Positions 16,601-27,021 of a DNA stretch of 64,000 bases are shown here, piece after piece (the stretch's first letter is position 1; the number at the start of each line of letters is the position of its first letter). Below the pieces are notes generated by a model that saw only the letters and a list, made by a program, of their open reading frames with translations, had not been told where the DNA came from and searched no databases. The position numbers and the translations under genes are program-made. The DNA is from an uncultured Latescibacterota bacterium (GTDB lineage Bacteria > Latescibacterota > UBA2968). The stretch covers positions 2,494,394 to 2,558,393 of the forward strand of contig OY282377.1 in the NCBI GenBank assembly GCA_958295785.1. The letters are read 5' to 3'.

Positions 16601-17569
16601 ATGAAAGCCATTCGCATATCGCAATACGGCGGTGCAGATGTGTTGCGTTTTGAGGACATTGACGCGCCAGAACCGGGCGATAGACAGGTTCGCATCGCCA
16701 TTGAAGCCGCTGGTGTCAACTTCATCGACACCTATCACCGCACGGGTCTCTATCCCCTGGACTTGCCGCTTACCTTGGGACTGGAAGGTGCCGGCACTGT
16801 GAACGCCGTGGGCGCGGGAGTTTCAAATTTGACGGCAGGAGACCGCGTGGCGTGGAAAAGCGTGGCCGGCTCTTATGCCGAGCAAGTTGTCGCCAATGAA
16901 GATGACGTGGTCAAAATTCCCTCAAAAGTCGCCACCAAGACCGCGGCCGCGGTGATGTTGCAGGGCCTGACCGCGCATTATTTGGTCAACAGCACCTATC
17001 CCATTCGGGAAGGCGACACCTGCCTCATCCACGCAACCGCAGGGGGCGTTGGCCTCTTGCTCGTGCAGATGGCGAAAATGCGCGGCGCACGGGTCATTGG
17101 CACCACCTCCACCGAAGAAAAAGCCGCCCTCGCACGCGGCGCAGGGGCAGATGACATTATCCTCTACACCGAACAAAATTTTGAAGCCGAAGTCCAGCGG
17201 CTCACGGATGGGCAGGGCGTTGAAGTCGTTTACGATTCCGTTGCCAAAGCCACTTGGGAAAAGAGCATCAACTGCCTCAAACCGCGCGGTTACATGGTCT
17301 TTTTTGGCAATGCCAGCGGCCCGGTGCCGCCCATCGATCCCCTGCTGTTGTCGCAAAAAGGCTCAATTTATCTCACGCGCCCCACCCTCAACGACTACAC
17401 GCAGACCCGCGAGGAATACCTCCAGCGCACCGACGAGGTCATGGGTTGGCTTCAAGATGGCGTGCTCAGTGTGCGGATTGGCGAAGAGCATCCCCTCGAA
17501 AATGCCGCCGAAGCACATACCCGCCTCGAAGGTCGGCAGACCACGGGGAAAGTGCTACTGATTCCGTAA
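16601..17569 (+). CDS. qor: NADPH:quinone oxidoreductase (zinc-free MDR family)
   Basis: A 322-residue medium-chain reductase without the zinc cysteines. Marks are IRISQYGGADVLRFEDIDAP at the start, GVNFIDTYHRTGLYPLDLP near residue 40, GLEGAGTVNAVG, and the nucleotide motif HATAGGVGLLLVQMAK near 148. These match bacterial quinone oxidoreductase 1, which reduces quinones by one electron with NADPH. The start follows AAAGGAG at a good distance. It is a single gene, divergent from the ygfZ-like gene. Confidence 0.92.
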   Translation: MKAIRISQYGGADVLRFEDIDAPEPGDRQVRIAIEAAGVNFIDTYHRTGLYPLDLPLTLGLEGAGTVNAVGAGVSNLTAGDRVAWKSVAGSYAEQVVANEDDVVKIPSKVATKTAAAVMLQGLTAHYLVNSTYPIREGDTCLIHATAGGVGLLLVQMAKMRGARVIGTTSTEEKAALARGAGADDIILYTEQNFEAEVQRLTDGQGVEVVYDSVAKATWEKSINCLKPRGYMVFFGNASGPVPPIDPLLLSQKGSIYLTRPTLNDYTQTREEYLQRTDEVMGWLQDGVLSVRIGEEHPLENAAEAHTRLEGRQTTGKVLLIP

Positions 17570-17600
17570 AGCGGTAAGACGTAAGATGCGAGGATAGAAA

Positions 17601-17628
17601 CGTAGGGGCGATGCCCCCGTGCTCGCCC
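17601..17628. repeat. 28-bp dispersed repeat, copy 6
   Basis: Canonical variant in the reverse orientation, CGTAGGGGCGATGCCCCCGT. A GTAAGACGTAAGATGCGAGG leader precedes it; GATGCGAGG also precedes copies 7 and 9. Confidence 0.85.
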
Positions 17629-17823
17629 AAAGATACAAGATGGAAGCCGAAAAAAAAAGAAAGACGGGAGAGGGGTTGGGCGGCCATCTTCCCCCTTGCC
17701 TCTTACGTCTTACTGCTATCAGCCCCCGCCTATCCACCCGTTTGAATCAGGATTTGTAGGATGAGAGCCTGTTCTTCTCTCCACTCTCCACCGATCACTC
17801 TCCACTTAGCCAATAGGTATATC

Positions 17824-18321
17824 GTGAAGCGCACCACGCTGATATTGCTCGTCAGGGGCAATCCCATAACCCATGTGTTGCTCGGCTATAAAAAACGCGG
17901 TTTTGGCGCGGGGAAATACACGGGCATTGGCGGCAAAATTGAACCAGGCGAAACCGTGCGCGAAGCCGCGGTGCGCGAAATGCATGAAGAAACCGGCGTT
18001 GTGATGTCGCCGTGCGACCTCGTGGATGCCGGGCATGTGGCGTTCTATTTTCCCGCCCGCCCCAACTGGAATCTCATCACCCATATTTTTCTGGGCCGCA
18101 ACTGGCAGGGCGAGCCGATAGAAACTCGGGAAATACGCCCCGAGTGGTTTGCAACTGATCGCTTGCCCTTTGGCGATATGTGGGACGACGCCACCTATTG
18201 GTATCCGCATGTGTTGAAAAAACAGCGCGTCGACGCTACATTTGCCTTTGCCCCAGACTGCGAAACCGTCGCGACCAGCCTAATTGACGTGCAACAGACA
18301 AAACGAACGGGCACGCCATGA
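17824..18321 (+). CDS. Nudix hydrolase, MTH1/MutT-like
   Basis: Encodes 165 residues with a complete Nudix box, G-x5-E-x7-R-E-x2-E-E-x-G, near residues 38-60. GKYTGIGGKIEPGET recalls the eukaryote-type 8-oxo-dGTP/2-OH-dATP hydrolase MTH1. The GTG at 17824 begins the family-like VKRTTLILLVRGN; the frame is open further up without similarity, and only AGGT is seen as a ribosome site. The gene overlaps the methyltransferase start by 4 bases (ATGA), which places it in an operon with a restriction-modification system. Confidence 0.83.
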   Translation: MKRTTLILLVRGNPITHVLLGYKKRGFGAGKYTGIGGKIEPGETVREAAVREMHEETGVVMSPCDLVDAGHVAFYFPARPNWNLITHIFLGRNWQGEPIETREIRPEWFATDRLPFGDMWDDATYWYPHVLKKQRVDATFAFAPDCETVATSLIDVQQTKRTGTP

Positions 18322-19292
18322 AGCAAAAAGCACCGAGAAATCGCACGCTGGCCTGTAGCAAAGCGGAGATAGATCGGCTATCCACACGAATTTTTCAAGT
18401 GCAACGCCCCGTCAGCGCGGGGGAAATTGAGGGCGAGATCATCGGCGGAGATATGTTTGACATCGCGGGGTATTTGCCCAAAAAATTCGTGGATTTGCTC
18501 ATCTTAGATCCCCCGTATAATCTGTCCAAAAACTATCACGGTCTCGTGTTCAAAGCGCGAGAACGAGACAGCTATCAAAATTGGTTTCAACGGGTTATTG
18601 AGATTTTGCTGCCCGCGCTACATCCAAATGCGACAGTCTATGCGTGCTCGGATTGGCAAACATCCGTTCTCATCGCGCCCATTCTCGAATCGCATTTTCA
18701 TCTCCGCAACCGCATCACATGGGAAAGGGAGAAAGGCCGCGGGTCAAAGATCAACTGGAAAAACAACGCGGAGGATATTTGGTTCTGTACCGTCTCGGAC
18801 GAGTACTGCTTTGATGTCGATTCCGTGAAGCTCAAACGGAAAGTCATTGCGCCCTATCGGATAAGCGGAAAGCCAAAAGATTGGCGCGAAGAAGACAGCG
18901 GCAATTATCGCTTGACCCATCCCTCCAATCTTTGGACGGACATCGCGGTTCCATTTTGGTCTATGCCGGAAAACACCGATCACCCAACTCAGAAACCCGA
19001 AAAACTCATCGCCAAGCTGATGCTCGCCAGTTCCAAAAAAGGCAATTTTGTATTTGATCCCTTCCTCGGCAGTGGCACGACAGCCGTGGTCGCCAAAAAA
19101 TTGGGACGGCGGTTTTGCGGCATCGAACAAAACCGCGAATACTGTTGCTGGGCACTCAAACGCTTAGAACACGCCGCCAAAGACGAGGCGATTCAGGGAT
19201 ATGTGGATGGCGTGTTCTGGGAAAGAAATTCGCTAAACGAGCGACAAAAATCCGCCAAACCACACGGACACCAAACAGAGTTGTTCAAATGA
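18318..19292 (+). CDS. Site-specific DNA methyltransferase (DPPY, beta-type order)
   Basis: A 324-residue DNA amino-methyltransferase. The catalytic motif DLLILDPPYNLSKNYHG is near residue 60. The cofactor motif FDPFLGSGTTAVVAKKLGRR near residue 242 comes after it, the beta-class order. HPTQKPEKLIAKLML lies just before. The product would modify adenine N6 or cytosine N4 in the target of the next gene. Its stop overlaps the next start (ATGA), so the pair forms a type II restriction-modification unit. The recognition sequence cannot be read from the protein. Confidence 0.92.
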   Translation: MKQKAPRNRTLACSKAEIDRLSTRIFQVQRPVSAGEIEGEIIGGDMFDIAGYLPKKFVDLLILDPPYNLSKNYHGLVFKARERDSYQNWFQRVIEILLPALHPNATVYACSDWQTSVLIAPILESHFHLRNRITWEREKGRGSKINWKNNAEDIWFCTVSDEYCFDVDSVKLKRKVIAPYRISGKPKDWREEDSGNYRLTHPSNLWTDIAVPFWSMPENTDHPTQKPEKLIAKLMLASSKKGNFVFDPFLGSGTTAVVAKKLGRRFCGIEQNREYCCWALKRLEHAAKDEAIQGYVDGVFWERNSLNERQKSAKPHGHQTELFK

Positions 19293-19957
19293 AATCATCG
19301 TTTTATTACGACGGTCACTACCTGAAAGTGGCCGAGAAAATCAAAAAGCACATCAATTCGTCTTCCGGTTTTTTATCGCACCAAACTGCTCAAAGCACTC
19401 GCGCTGTGGGAGATGCGATAGAGTTTTTGATAGGGGAGACATTTGACTCATTTCTGCAAAATTGGTGCAGTGAGTATTCAAAGGATTTCTCCCGGCGCGC
19501 AATGGCCGATCTCGCATTTATAGATAAAGAAGGTTTTTATTCCATCGTTGATGTGAAGACGCATCGAGAAGATACGCGGTTTAATATGCCAAATCTCACC
19601 TCGGTTGAGCGGTTGGCAAGATTTTACGAATCAGATTCAAACATATTTTCACTGGTGATGGTTAAATACGCTATTGAAAGCACAAAGCTCACTGCGACTG
19701 AAGTTATATTTTCTCCCATAGAGTTCTTAGATTGGGAATGCTTAACAGTTGGTGCATTGGGCTGGGGACAAATTCAAATTGCAAACTCAAACAACATCAA
19801 ATTGATTGATCGCTATTCTCGAAAGAAGTGGATGCTCCAACTCTGCGATACGCTATTTGAATTTTATCCAAAAGAAATCGCAAAAATACAAGATAGAATT
19901 GGACGGTTCGACGAAGTTGTGATGCACTGGGAGTCGCGCGAAGATATATGGGGCTGA
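19289..19957 (+). CDS. Probable type II restriction endonuclease, HincII-like
   Basis: Encodes 222 residues. The likely PD-(D/E)xK site is ADLAFIDKEGFYSIVDVKTH around residues 73-92: Asp, then Asp-Val-Lys 12-13 residues on. From memory, HincII has the same layout (ADILL...FYELLDVKT) and a similar upstream block (SG.LS......E). That makes a HincII/EcoRV-type fold likely, but the paired methylase does not look like the HincII one. The start ATG overlaps the methylase stop. Base composition is more AT-rich than flanking genes, which suggests transfer. Confidence 0.7.
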   Translation: MKSSFYYDGHYLKVAEKIKKHINSSSGFLSHQTAQSTRAVGDAIEFLIGETFDSFLQNWCSEYSKDFSRRAMADLAFIDKEGFYSIVDVKTHREDTRFNMPNLTSVERLARFYESDSNIFSLVMVKYAIESTKLTATEVIFSPIEFLDWECLTVGALGWGQIQIANSNNIKLIDRYSRKKWMLQLCDTLFEFYPKEIAKIQDRIGRFDEVVMHWESREDIWG

Positions 19958-19988
19958 AGCCGCGCGCCTCGTTCACCCCTGTTTTTGC

Positions 19989-20016
19989 TTGACTCTTTTG
20001 GCAGAAGCCCTATATA
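19989..20016 (+). promoter_or_regulatory. Probable promoter of the sigma factor gene
   Basis: TTGACT (19989-19994) is followed after 16 bases by TATATA (20011-20016), about 65 bases before the start codon. Confidence 0.5.
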
Positions 20017-20082
20017 TCTCAAAATTCGGCTTATCGCAAAACCCAATGCCTCCTTTACTCCCCCTTCAAAGAGGTGATTGCC

Positions 20083-20919
20083 TTGCCTACGACAACCTCC
20101 TCCAAAGACGCGCTGTATCGCTATCTTGAAGATGTGGCTCCGTCTCAACCGCTCTCTGCACAAGAGGAAGTTCGACTCGCCGAGCGCATTCGCAAAGGCG
20201 ATCTGAAAGCGCGTGCAAAGCTCATTGAAGCCAATCTGCGCTTTGTCATCACCGTTGCGTACGAATATCAAAATCAAGGGGTGCCGGTCGTCGATCTCAT
20301 CAGCGCGGGAAATGTCGGCTTGATCACCGCGGCAGAGCGTTTTGACGGCACCCGAGGGTTTAAGTTCATCTCTTATGCTGTCTGGTGGATTCGCCAGTCC
20401 ATTTTGCAAACATTGGCAGAACACGCCCGCGTGGTGCGCCTGCCGCTCAATCGCGTGGATTTGCTCAGGCGCATCGCACGTTGTGCGAACGGCCACGCAT
20501 CGACGCGGTCCATTGAAGAAATTGCCGAAGAACTGAACATTTCGGTCGAACAGGTGACAGAGACCCTCACCAGTGGGCAGCGCGTTTTGTCCTTGGATGC
20601 GTCTTTTGGCGACGACGATGAAAACAGCCTCCTCAACATCATGCCCGACAACGCGCAAGAGTCGCCTGACGCCCTGACCTTGCGAAACACCCTCAAAGAC
20701 GAAATTACACGCGCTTTGAGCACCCTTAACGAACGCGAGCGAGAAGTCATCTACCTCTATTTTGGATTGGGGGACGACACAGAAATGACGCTGGAAGAAA
20801 TTGGCAGGCGATATCGCCTCACGCGCGAGCGGGTACGGCAAATCAAAGAAAAGGCCCTTCGCAAATTGCGCCACCCCACCCGAAAGAGAAAACTGATGCC
20901 CTACGCCGATGAGATCTAA
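20083..20919 (+). CDS. RNA polymerase sigma factor, sigma-70 family (RpoD/RpoS-like)
   Basis: Encodes about 278 residues: region 1.2 (DALYRYLEDVAPSQPLSAQE), region 2 with ANLRFVITVAYEYQNQGVP and FISYAVWWIRQSILQTLAEH, region 3, and region 4 with TLNEREREVIYLYFGLG and the HTH TLEEIGRRYRLTRERVRQIK followed by EKALRKLRH. The acidic region 1.1 is absent, so it may be the main sigma in a short form or a group 2 factor. AAAGAGGTGAT lies at a good distance before the TTG at 20083; the GTG at 20074 falls inside that site and is a poorer start. Confidence 0.92.
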   Translation: MPTTTSSKDALYRYLEDVAPSQPLSAQEEVRLAERIRKGDLKARAKLIEANLRFVITVAYEYQNQGVPVVDLISAGNVGLITAAERFDGTRGFKFISYAVWWIRQSILQTLAEHARVVRLPLNRVDLLRRIARCANGHASTRSIEEIAEELNISVEQVTETLTSGQRVLSLDASFGDDDENSLLNIMPDNAQESPDALTLRNTLKDEITRALSTLNEREREVIYLYFGLGDDTEMTLEEIGRRYRLTRERVRQIKEKALRKLRHPTRKRKLMPYADEI

Positions 20920-20988
20920 AAAACAGGGGCGGACCGTGAAATTTATAGTGTTCTGATACCCCCACAGAAGCCACATAAAACCACAAAG

Positions 20989-21018
20989 AGCGAGACCATT
21001 ACCCGGCCTCGCTTTTTG
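20989..21018 (+). terminator. Intrinsic terminator after the sigma factor gene
   Basis: Stem AGCGAGACC / GG(C)CTCGCT with one mismatch, then TTTTTGTTTTTT. It lies between the convergent sigma factor and murD genes. Confidence 0.7.
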
Positions 21019-21038
21019 TTTTTTATGATCGAAACCAC

Positions 21039-22409
21039 TTATGGCCCTGATTTCCGTTGCAATTTTTTCACCCATGCGCGGAATCGCTCGCCGCGCTCTT
21101 CAAAATTCCGAAATTGGTCGTAACTCGCTGACGCGGGCGATAGCAAGACCACATCGCCGCGCTGTGCCACGCGGGTAGCGCACGCCATGGCATCGCCCAA
21201 ATTTTTGACCCGGTGAATGGTGGCCCCGCCTTTTGCCGCATTGGCTATCGCGTCCCCGGTTTTGCCCATCACAATCAGGTGCGCCACCTTTTCCGCAATA
21301 GCCGGGCCCAACTCGTCAAATGCGATTCCCTTGTCATATCCCCCGGCAATCAGCACCATCGGCTTGTCAAACGCCTCGAGCGCGGTTCGCGTGCGGTCAG
21401 GGCTTGTGGCTATCGAATCGTTCACATAGCAAACGCCGTTTATCTCGGCCACCTGCTCCAACCTGTGGGGCACGCCCTCAAATGTTCTGAGCACCTCTGC
21501 GACATCTGTCAGATGCACGCCGGATACAATCGCCGCTCCTATAGCCGCCAGCGCGTTGGCAAGGTTGTGCCGACCGCACAAGCGCAGCGCATCCACAGAA
21601 CAGACCGTTCGCGTCGCGCCCCCAATCGCGTGTTGGATTTTGCCATCGCGCACAAACACATGCCCTTTGCCTTCAACGGCAAAGACCGCCCGCTGCCCAT
21701 CGCCCGGCCAACGCAACGCTTCGGCATCTTCCCCATTGACAATGGCCCAATCGCCTCGGCTTTGATGCGCTACGATCTGTTGCTTGGCTTTGCGATACGC
21801 TTCTAAAGACCCGTGAACGTCGAGGTGATTGGGCGCGAAATTGGTCAGCACGGCGATATGCGGGCTCCACGGCAAATCGCCCAATCGGTCGAGTTGAAAA
21901 CTCGACAACTCCAGCACAACCGGGATATTTGCATCGCGGTGCAGGATGTCCAACGCATCCAACAAGGACCCGCCAATATTGCCGCCGATCAAGGTGCGGT
22001 CATTTTTTCGCTTTAGCATTTCGCCCAATAGCGATGTCGTGGTGGTCTTTCCACTGCTGCCCGTTATGCCGATCACGGGTGCGGGACAGCGTTCAACAAA
22101 CAGACAGATTTCAGACGTGACGGGCACGCCCGCAGATTCCGCGACCCGCAAAAACCGCGACGACCGGGGCACTGCGGGATTGGCGACAATTAAATCCGCG
22201 TTCCGAAAGTCTCGCTCCTCGTGCCCGCCCAACACAAACGCCACGGGCAGTCCATCCAATGCGCGCACCGATGCGGTCAGTTCCGCTTTCGGGCGCAAAT
22301 CCGTCACTGTCACCACGGCGCCTTCGCGCACCAAAAAACGCACTGCCCCTACGCCCCCACCAAACAGCCCCAACCCCATCACCAAAACGCGCTGGTCTTT
22401 TAAGTTCAC
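21039..22409 (-). CDS. murD: UDP-N-acetylmuramoylalanine--D-glutamate ligase
   Basis: A 456-residue Mur ligase that adds D-glutamate to the peptidoglycan precursor in the cytoplasm. The N-terminal domain has GLGLFGGGVGAVRFL. The ATP motif is GITGSSGKTTTTSLLGEML near residue 115. NFAPNHLDVHGS and the C-terminal domain block YVNDSIATSPDRTRTALEAF followed by LIAGGYDKG are typical of MurD. Length is normal. Unusually, it stands alone, away from the other division and cell-wall genes. Confidence 0.95.
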   Translation of the reverse strand: MNLKDQRVLVMGLGLFGGGVGAVRFLVREGAVVTVTDLRPKAELTASVRALDGLPVAFVLGGHEERDFRNADLIVANPAVPRSSRFLRVAESAGVPVTSEICLFVERCPAPVIGITGSSGKTTTTSLLGEMLKRKNDRTLIGGNIGGSLLDALDILHRDANIPVVLELSSFQLDRLGDLPWSPHIAVLTNFAPNHLDVHGSLEAYRKAKQQIVAHQSRGDWAIVNGEDAEALRWPGDGQRAVFAVEGKGHVFVRDGKIQHAIGGATRTVCSVDALRLCGRHNLANALAAIGAAIVSGVHLTDVAEVLRTFEGVPHRLEQVAEINGVCYVNDSIATSPDRTRTALEAFDKPMVLIAGGYDKGIAFDELGPAIAEKVAHLIVMGKTGDAIANAAKGGATIHRVKNLGDAMACATRVAQRGDVVLLSPASASYDQFRNFEERGERFRAWVKKLQRKSGP

Positions 22410-22438
22410 GAAAAATCTCCTAGATGCGAGGAGAAAAA

Positions 22439-22466
22439 CGTAGGGGCGCGGCCCCTGTGCCCGCCC
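22439..22466. repeat. 28-bp dispersed repeat, copy 7
   Basis: Variant CGTAGGGGCGCGGCCCCTGT, 30 bp upstream of the murD start. It is preceded by GATGCGAGGA as at copy 6. Confidence 0.8.
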
Positions 22467-22490
22467 GAAAATGCAAGATACAAGGGGGGT

Positions 22491-22535
22491 GAAAAAAACG
22501 TCACTTCGGCATTGGCGACGCCCGGAGTGACGTTT
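22491..22535 (-). terminator. Intrinsic terminator of metH
   Basis: On the minus strand the stem AAACGTCACT..CGGG / CCG.AGTGACGTTT is followed by seven T. It sits 16 bp after the metH stop. Confidence 0.75.
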
Positions 22536-22550
22536 GTCCTTCGTGGATTA

Positions 22551-25500
22551 CTACTTATACCCCAAATTCGGCGCCAGCCAGCGTTCGGCCTCGGCGATAG
22601 ACATGCCCTTGCGCCGCGCGTAATCGGTTACTTGATCCGCGTCTATTTTGCCCACGGCAAAGTATCGGGCGTCGGGATGGGCGAAATACCAGCCGCTGAC
22701 CGAAGCCGCAGGCCACATGGCAAACGTCTCGGTCAGGTGGATATCCGTCTCTTGCTCAACGCAGAGCAAATCGAACAACGCGCGTTTCTCCGTGTGATCC
22801 GGGCAGGCCGGATACCCGGGCGCGGGCCGAATGCCGCGGTATTTTTCCCGGATCAAATCCGCATGGCTCAACGCTTCGCCCAGGCCATATCCCCAATCGC
22901 GGCGCGCCTTGGCGTGCAGGCATTCGGCAAATGCCTCGGCCAAGCGGTCGGCGAGTGCCTGAAGCAAAATCGCATTGTAGTCGTCCAGCGCGTCCTTAAA
23001 CGCAACGGTTTTCTCATCTGCGCCCAAGCCAGCGGTCAGGGCAAACGCGCCGATATAATCGGCATATCCGCGCGGCGCGACATAATCGGCCAGCGAAAAA
23101 TACGGCCCGCCCAACCGCTTTTTTTCTTGCTGGCGCAACATGGGCAAGCGCGCGCGCACGGCGTCTCTGCGCTCGTCTTCAAACACCGCGATATCCTCGC
23201 CATCGGCATTGGCGGAAAAAAAACCGTACACCGCTTGCGCCGTCAGCCACCCCTCTTGGATAATTGCGTGGAGCATCGCCTGCGCGTCGTCAAACAATTT
23301 GCGCGCCGCCGCGCCCCTGTGCGGATCGCGCAACAAATTGGGATAACTGCCCCGAAATTCCCATGCGTGGAAAAACGGCCCCCAGTCGATGAACGCGACC
23401 AATTGTGCGATGGGAAAATCGCGCAAATCCCGCACGCCCGTAAATTTGGGCTTGGGCAGATCGACCTGCGCCCAATCAAACCCTTGGCGATGGGCGCGTG
23501 CGTCTGTATATGAAACGAGTGGCCGCCTCGGTTGATTGAACTCGGCCAAGGCTCGCTGTTGCGCGCGGCGATTTTCCCGCACGTATTCTTCGCGTTGCTC
23601 TGCATTTAGCAAAGTGCCCACCACCCCGCTCGCGCGCGATGCGTCTTTGACGTGTATGGTGGCGCGCTCGTAAACTGGCGCGATTTTGACAGCCGTGTGC
23701 TTGCGGCTCGTGGTTGCCCCGCCGATCAACAGGGGCAAGTCAAACCCCTCGCGCTGCATCTCTTGCGCGACGTGTACCATCTCGTTGAGCGATGGCGTAA
23801 TCAGGCCGCTCAACCCGATGATATCCACCTCCTTTTCCCGCGCCATTTTCAAAATGCGGTCCGCAGGCACCATCACGCCCAAGTCGATCACCTCGTAGTT
23901 GTTGCACCCCAACACCACGCCCACGATATTTTTGCCGATATCGTGGACATCGCCCTTCACGGTTGCCATCAGCACCTTGCCGCGCCCCCTGCCCCCGGCT
24001 TTTTCATCGGTCATCAAGGGCTCGAGATACGCCACAGCTTGCTTCATCACGCGCGCGGTTTTCACCACTTGGGGCAAAAACATCTTGCCCGCCCCAAACA
24101 AATCGCCCACCACATTCATCCCATCCATCAACGGGCCTTCGATTACCTCGAGCGGTTTGTATCGACGCAGGGCCTCTGCCAAGTCTTTTTCCATATACTC
24201 TGACTGCCCGTGCAACAAGGCGTGTTTTAAGCGGTCTTCAACGGAGCCTTGCCGCCACGCATCGTCTCGCGTCCGGGTTTTGCCGGCGGCGCGCACGGAC
24301 TCGGCGTATTCCACCAGGCGGTCGGTCGCGTCTTTTCGCCGGTTGAACAACACATCTTCGATCAGCGCGAGCAGTGCTTCGGGGATCTCTTCGTACACCA
24401 TCAATTGCCCGGCATTGACGATGCCCATATCCAGCCCCGCGCGAATGGCGTGGTACAAAAAGGCCGCGTGAATCGCCTCTCGCACGTAATCATTGCCCCG
24501 AAACGAAAACGAAATATTGCTGATGCCCCCGCTCGTTTTCGCGCCCGGGCACAGGGCTTTGATTTGCCGCACCGCCTCGATAAAATTGACCGCGTAATCG
24601 TTGTGCGCGTCAATGCCCGTCGCCACGGTCAGGATATTGGGATCAAAAATAATATCCGCCGCATCCATGCCCACATCTTCGGTCAAAATCCGATAGGCGC
24701 GGCGGCAAATCCGCACCTTATCTTCAACCGACGTGGCCTGTCCCTTTTCGTCAAACGCCATCACCACAACCGCAGCGCCATAGCGCAGAACCGTTTCGGC
24801 CTGCGCCACAAAAACCGCTTCGCCCTCTTTCAGACTGATCGAATTGACGATGGCCTTGCCCTGCACGCATTTGAGGCCGGCCTCGATCACCGCAAAATCG
24901 GAACTGTCGATCACGATGGGCACGCGGGCGATGTCCGGCTCGGCGGCGATCAAGCGCAAAAACACGGTCATTGCTTCTTTGGAATCGAGCAACCCCTCGT
25001 CCATGTTGACGTCGATCATATTCGCGCCCCCGGCCACTTGCTCTCGCGCAACCGCGAGTGCCGCCGCGTAATCCCCGGTTTTGATCAACCGCGCAAACCG
25101 CCGCGACCCGGTCACATTGGTGCGCTCGCCGATCATCATAAAATTGGAATCCGGATAAATAATCATCGGCTCCAAGCCGCTGAAGCGCGACAGGGATGAC
25201 CGCTCCGGGATTTTGCGCGGCGCCTTATCGGCAACCGCAGCGGCTATTGCGGCGATGTATTCCGGCGTTGTGCCACAGCACCCGCCCGCGATATTCAACC
25301 ACCCCCGCGCGGCAAAATCGCCCAAAATACCCGCCATGTGGCCTGGGGAATCGTCGTATTCCCCAAACTCGTTGGGCAGGCCCGCGTTGGGATAACAACT
25401 CACAAACACCGGCGCGAAATGCGACAACGCCTCCACATAAGGGCGCATGTCCCGCGCACCCAGGGCGCAGTTGATCCCCACGCTTAGGGGCCGCGCATGC

Positions 25501-26207
25501 GCCACCGACAGCCAGAATGCCTCGATGGTTTGCCCCGACAAGGTGCGCCCGCTTTGATCCGTCACAGTCCCGGAAATCATCACCGGCACCTTCGCCCCGC
25601 GATCAGAAAAATAACGCGCCACGGCAAACAGCGCGGCCTTGCCGGTGAGCGTGTCAAACACCGTCTCGACCAAAATCAGATCCACACCGCCTGCCATCAA
25701 CCCCTCGACCTGCGCGTAATACGCCTGCACCACCTCGTCAAACCCGTGCGTGCGAAATGCCGGATCATTCACATCGGGCGACAAGGAAAGCGTGCAACTC
25801 GTTGGCCCCAAAGCACCTGCGACAAAGCGCGGCTTGTGTGGATTTTGCTTTGTCACCTCGTCTGCCACCTCGCGCGCAATAGTGGCGGCTGCCACATTGA
25901 GATCATGCACCCTGTCCTGAAGCTGATATTCCGCCATTGAAATCGCCGTGGCATTAAACGTATTGGTTTCGATAATATCGGCCCCTGCATCCAAAAATCG
26001 CCGGTGAATATCCGCGATCATATCCGGTTGCGTCAGAGACAAAAGCTCGTTGCACCCCTTCAAATCCACGGGATGCGCGGCAAACCCATCGCCCCGAAAC
26101 GTCTGCTCGTCCAAGTCATACGCCTGAATCATCGTGCCCATTGCCCCGTCGAGCAACAAGACGCGCTCGGCCATTGTGTTGCGAAGTTTTGTTTCTGTAT
26201 CGCGCAT
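22551..26207 (-). CDS. metH: Cobalamin-dependent methionine synthase
   Basis: A full-length 1218-residue MetH. Domains in order: the homocysteine domain ([13 protein letters not shown] at the start; zinc ligands VGINCALGA and [10 protein letters not shown] near 235-310); the pterin domain ([15 protein letters not shown] near 355); the cobalamin domain with the axial His in [20 protein letters not shown] near 740; and the reactivation domain ([16 protein letters not shown] near 1145). It transfers the methyl group of methyl-tetrahydrofolate to homocysteine. The 55-bp gap to the upstream gene is too short for a cobalamin riboswitch. No metF is nearby. Confidence 0.97.
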   Translation of the reverse strand: MRDTETKLRNTMAERVLLLDGAMGTMIQAYDLDEQTFRGDGFAAHPVDLKGCNELLSLTQPDMIADIHRRFLDAGADIIETNTFNATAISMAEYQLQDRVHDLNVAAATIAREVADEVTKQNPHKPRFVAGALGPTSCTLSLSPDVNDPAFRTHGFDEVVQAYYAQVEGLMAGGVDLILVETVFDTLTGKAALFAVARYFSDRGAKVPVMISGTVTDQSGRTLSGQTIEAFWLSVAHARPLSVGINCALGARDMRPYVEALSHFAPVFVSCYPNAGLPNEFGEYDDSPGHMAGILGDFAARGWLNIAGGCCGTTPEYIAAIAAAVADKAPRKIPERSSLSRFSGLEPMIIYPDSNFMMIGERTNVTGSRRFARLIKTGDYAAALAVAREQVAGGANMIDVNMDEGLLDSKEAMTVFLRLIAAEPDIARVPIVIDSSDFAVIEAGLKCVQGKAIVNSISLKEGEAVFVAQAETVLRYGAAVVVMAFDEKGQATSVEDKVRICRRAYRILTEDVGMDAADIIFDPNILTVATGIDAHNDYAVNFIEAVRQIKALCPGAKTSGGISNISFSFRGNDYVREAIHAAFLYHAIRAGLDMGIVNAGQLMVYEEIPEALLALIEDVLFNRRKDATDRLVEYAESVRAAGKTRTRDDAWRQGSVEDRLKHALLHGQSEYMEKDLAEALRRYKPLEVIEGPLMDGMNVVGDLFGAGKMFLPQVVKTARVMKQAVAYLEPLMTDEKAGGRGRGKVLMATVKGDVHDIGKNIVGVVLGCNNYEVIDLGVMVPADRILKMAREKEVDIIGLSGLITPSLNEMVHVAQEMQREGFDLPLLIGGATTSRKHTAVKIAPVYERATIHVKDASRASGVVGTLLNAEQREEYVRENRRAQQRALAEFNQPRRPLVSYTDARAHRQGFDWAQVDLPKPKFTGVRDLRDFPIAQLVAFIDWGPFFHAWEFRGSYPNLLRDPHRGAAARKLFDDAQAMLHAIIQEGWLTAQAVYGFFSANADGEDIAVFEDERRDAVRARLPMLRQQEKKRLGGPYFSLADYVAPRGYADYIGAFALTAGLGADEKTVAFKDALDDYNAILLQALADRLAEAFAECLHAKARRDWGYGLGEALSHADLIREKYRGIRPAPGYPACPDHTEKRALFDLLCVEQETDIHLTETFAMWPAASVSGWYFAHPDARYFAVGKIDADQVTDYARRKGMSIAEAERWLAPNLGYK

Positions 26208-26262
26208 CGCGCTTCTCCCATTTCGCCATCTATCCCTGCGGGCTACCGACCACCGATCTCCA

Positions 26263-27021
26263 CTAAAAAATTGCCGCTGCCAATCCGCCGGCCATGACCA
26301 TGCCTATTGAAATCCAGCGAAACACCGCAACATGGTGAACCCGTGCGCGCAGATAGGTCGCGGTCACAAATCCCAACACCAAGCCCGGCGCGCCCCAAAG
26401 GACAAATTGCACGCTCTCAAACGTCACAACGCCCACCAGCCACAACACGCCCAAACTCAGCGCGGAAGTACAAAAAAAGCAGGTCAAAAGCGTCGCGCGC
26501 ATCATCGCATGGGGCCAACGCTGTTTCAGCCCAAACAGAACCAAGGGCGGCCCGGACACGCCAATACTCGACGACAAAAAACCGCTGAACATGCCCACGC
26601 CTACACAAGTCGGCGCATCGTATTTGAACGGGCGGCCCGGCCGCACTTGCAAAAAAATGGCCAACCCCACCATCGCCAATCCAATGGCGCGCTTCATCAC
26701 TTCTGCATCTGTATCGCGCAACAAAAACGCGCCCAAGGGCATGCCCACAATCGCGCTGCCCACAATTGTGCCCAAAATCAGCCCATCCACATCGCGGCGC
26801 AGTTGCACAAATTGCCCGATGCCCAAGGGCAAATACGACAGCAAAACCCCGGGCACGACCACCTGCGCGGGAAACCACAAGACCAATGCGGGCACGGATA
26901 GCAGGTTGAACCCAAACCCGGTCAACCCCTGCAAACTGCCCGCGATCCAAAAAACGCCGCTTGCATAGCATATTTCGCGTATGGGAAATTCGATGAGGAG
27001 TTCTCCAAAGTGAGCGTTCAT
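26263..27021 (-). CDS. TauE/SafE-family membrane transporter
   Basis: A 252-residue polytopic protein with about seven to eight membrane segments. Family marks are [15 protein letters not shown] near residue 33 and the repeat-half motif [20 protein letters not shown] near 145. TauE/SafE proteins export sulfite, sulfoacetate or similar organic anions; the substrate here is not determined. It is in the same direction as metH, 55 bp upstream, so the two may be co-transcribed. Its start codon lies in a 33-bp direct repeat. Confidence 0.82.
   Translation of the reverse strand: MNAHFGELLIEFPIREICYASGVFWIAGSLQGLTGFGFNLLSVPALVLWFPAQVVVPGVLLSYLPLGIGQFVQLRRDVDGLILGTIVGSAIVGMPLGAFLLRDTDAEVMKRAIGLAMVGLAIFLQVRPGRPFKYDAPTCVGVGMFSGFLSSSIGVSGPPLVLFGLKQRWPHAMMRATLLTCFFCTSALSLGVLWLVGVVTFESVQFVLWGAPGLVLGFVTATYLRARVHHVAVFRWISIGMVMAGGLAAAIF

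Noticed and set aside
22512-23513. 333-residue plus-strand frame opposite metH
   Set aside because: A shadow of metH without motifs; the real gene is full length on the minus strand.
26208-26262. Cobalamin riboswitch before metH
   Set aside because: The gap is only 55 bp and holds no B12-box-like sequence.
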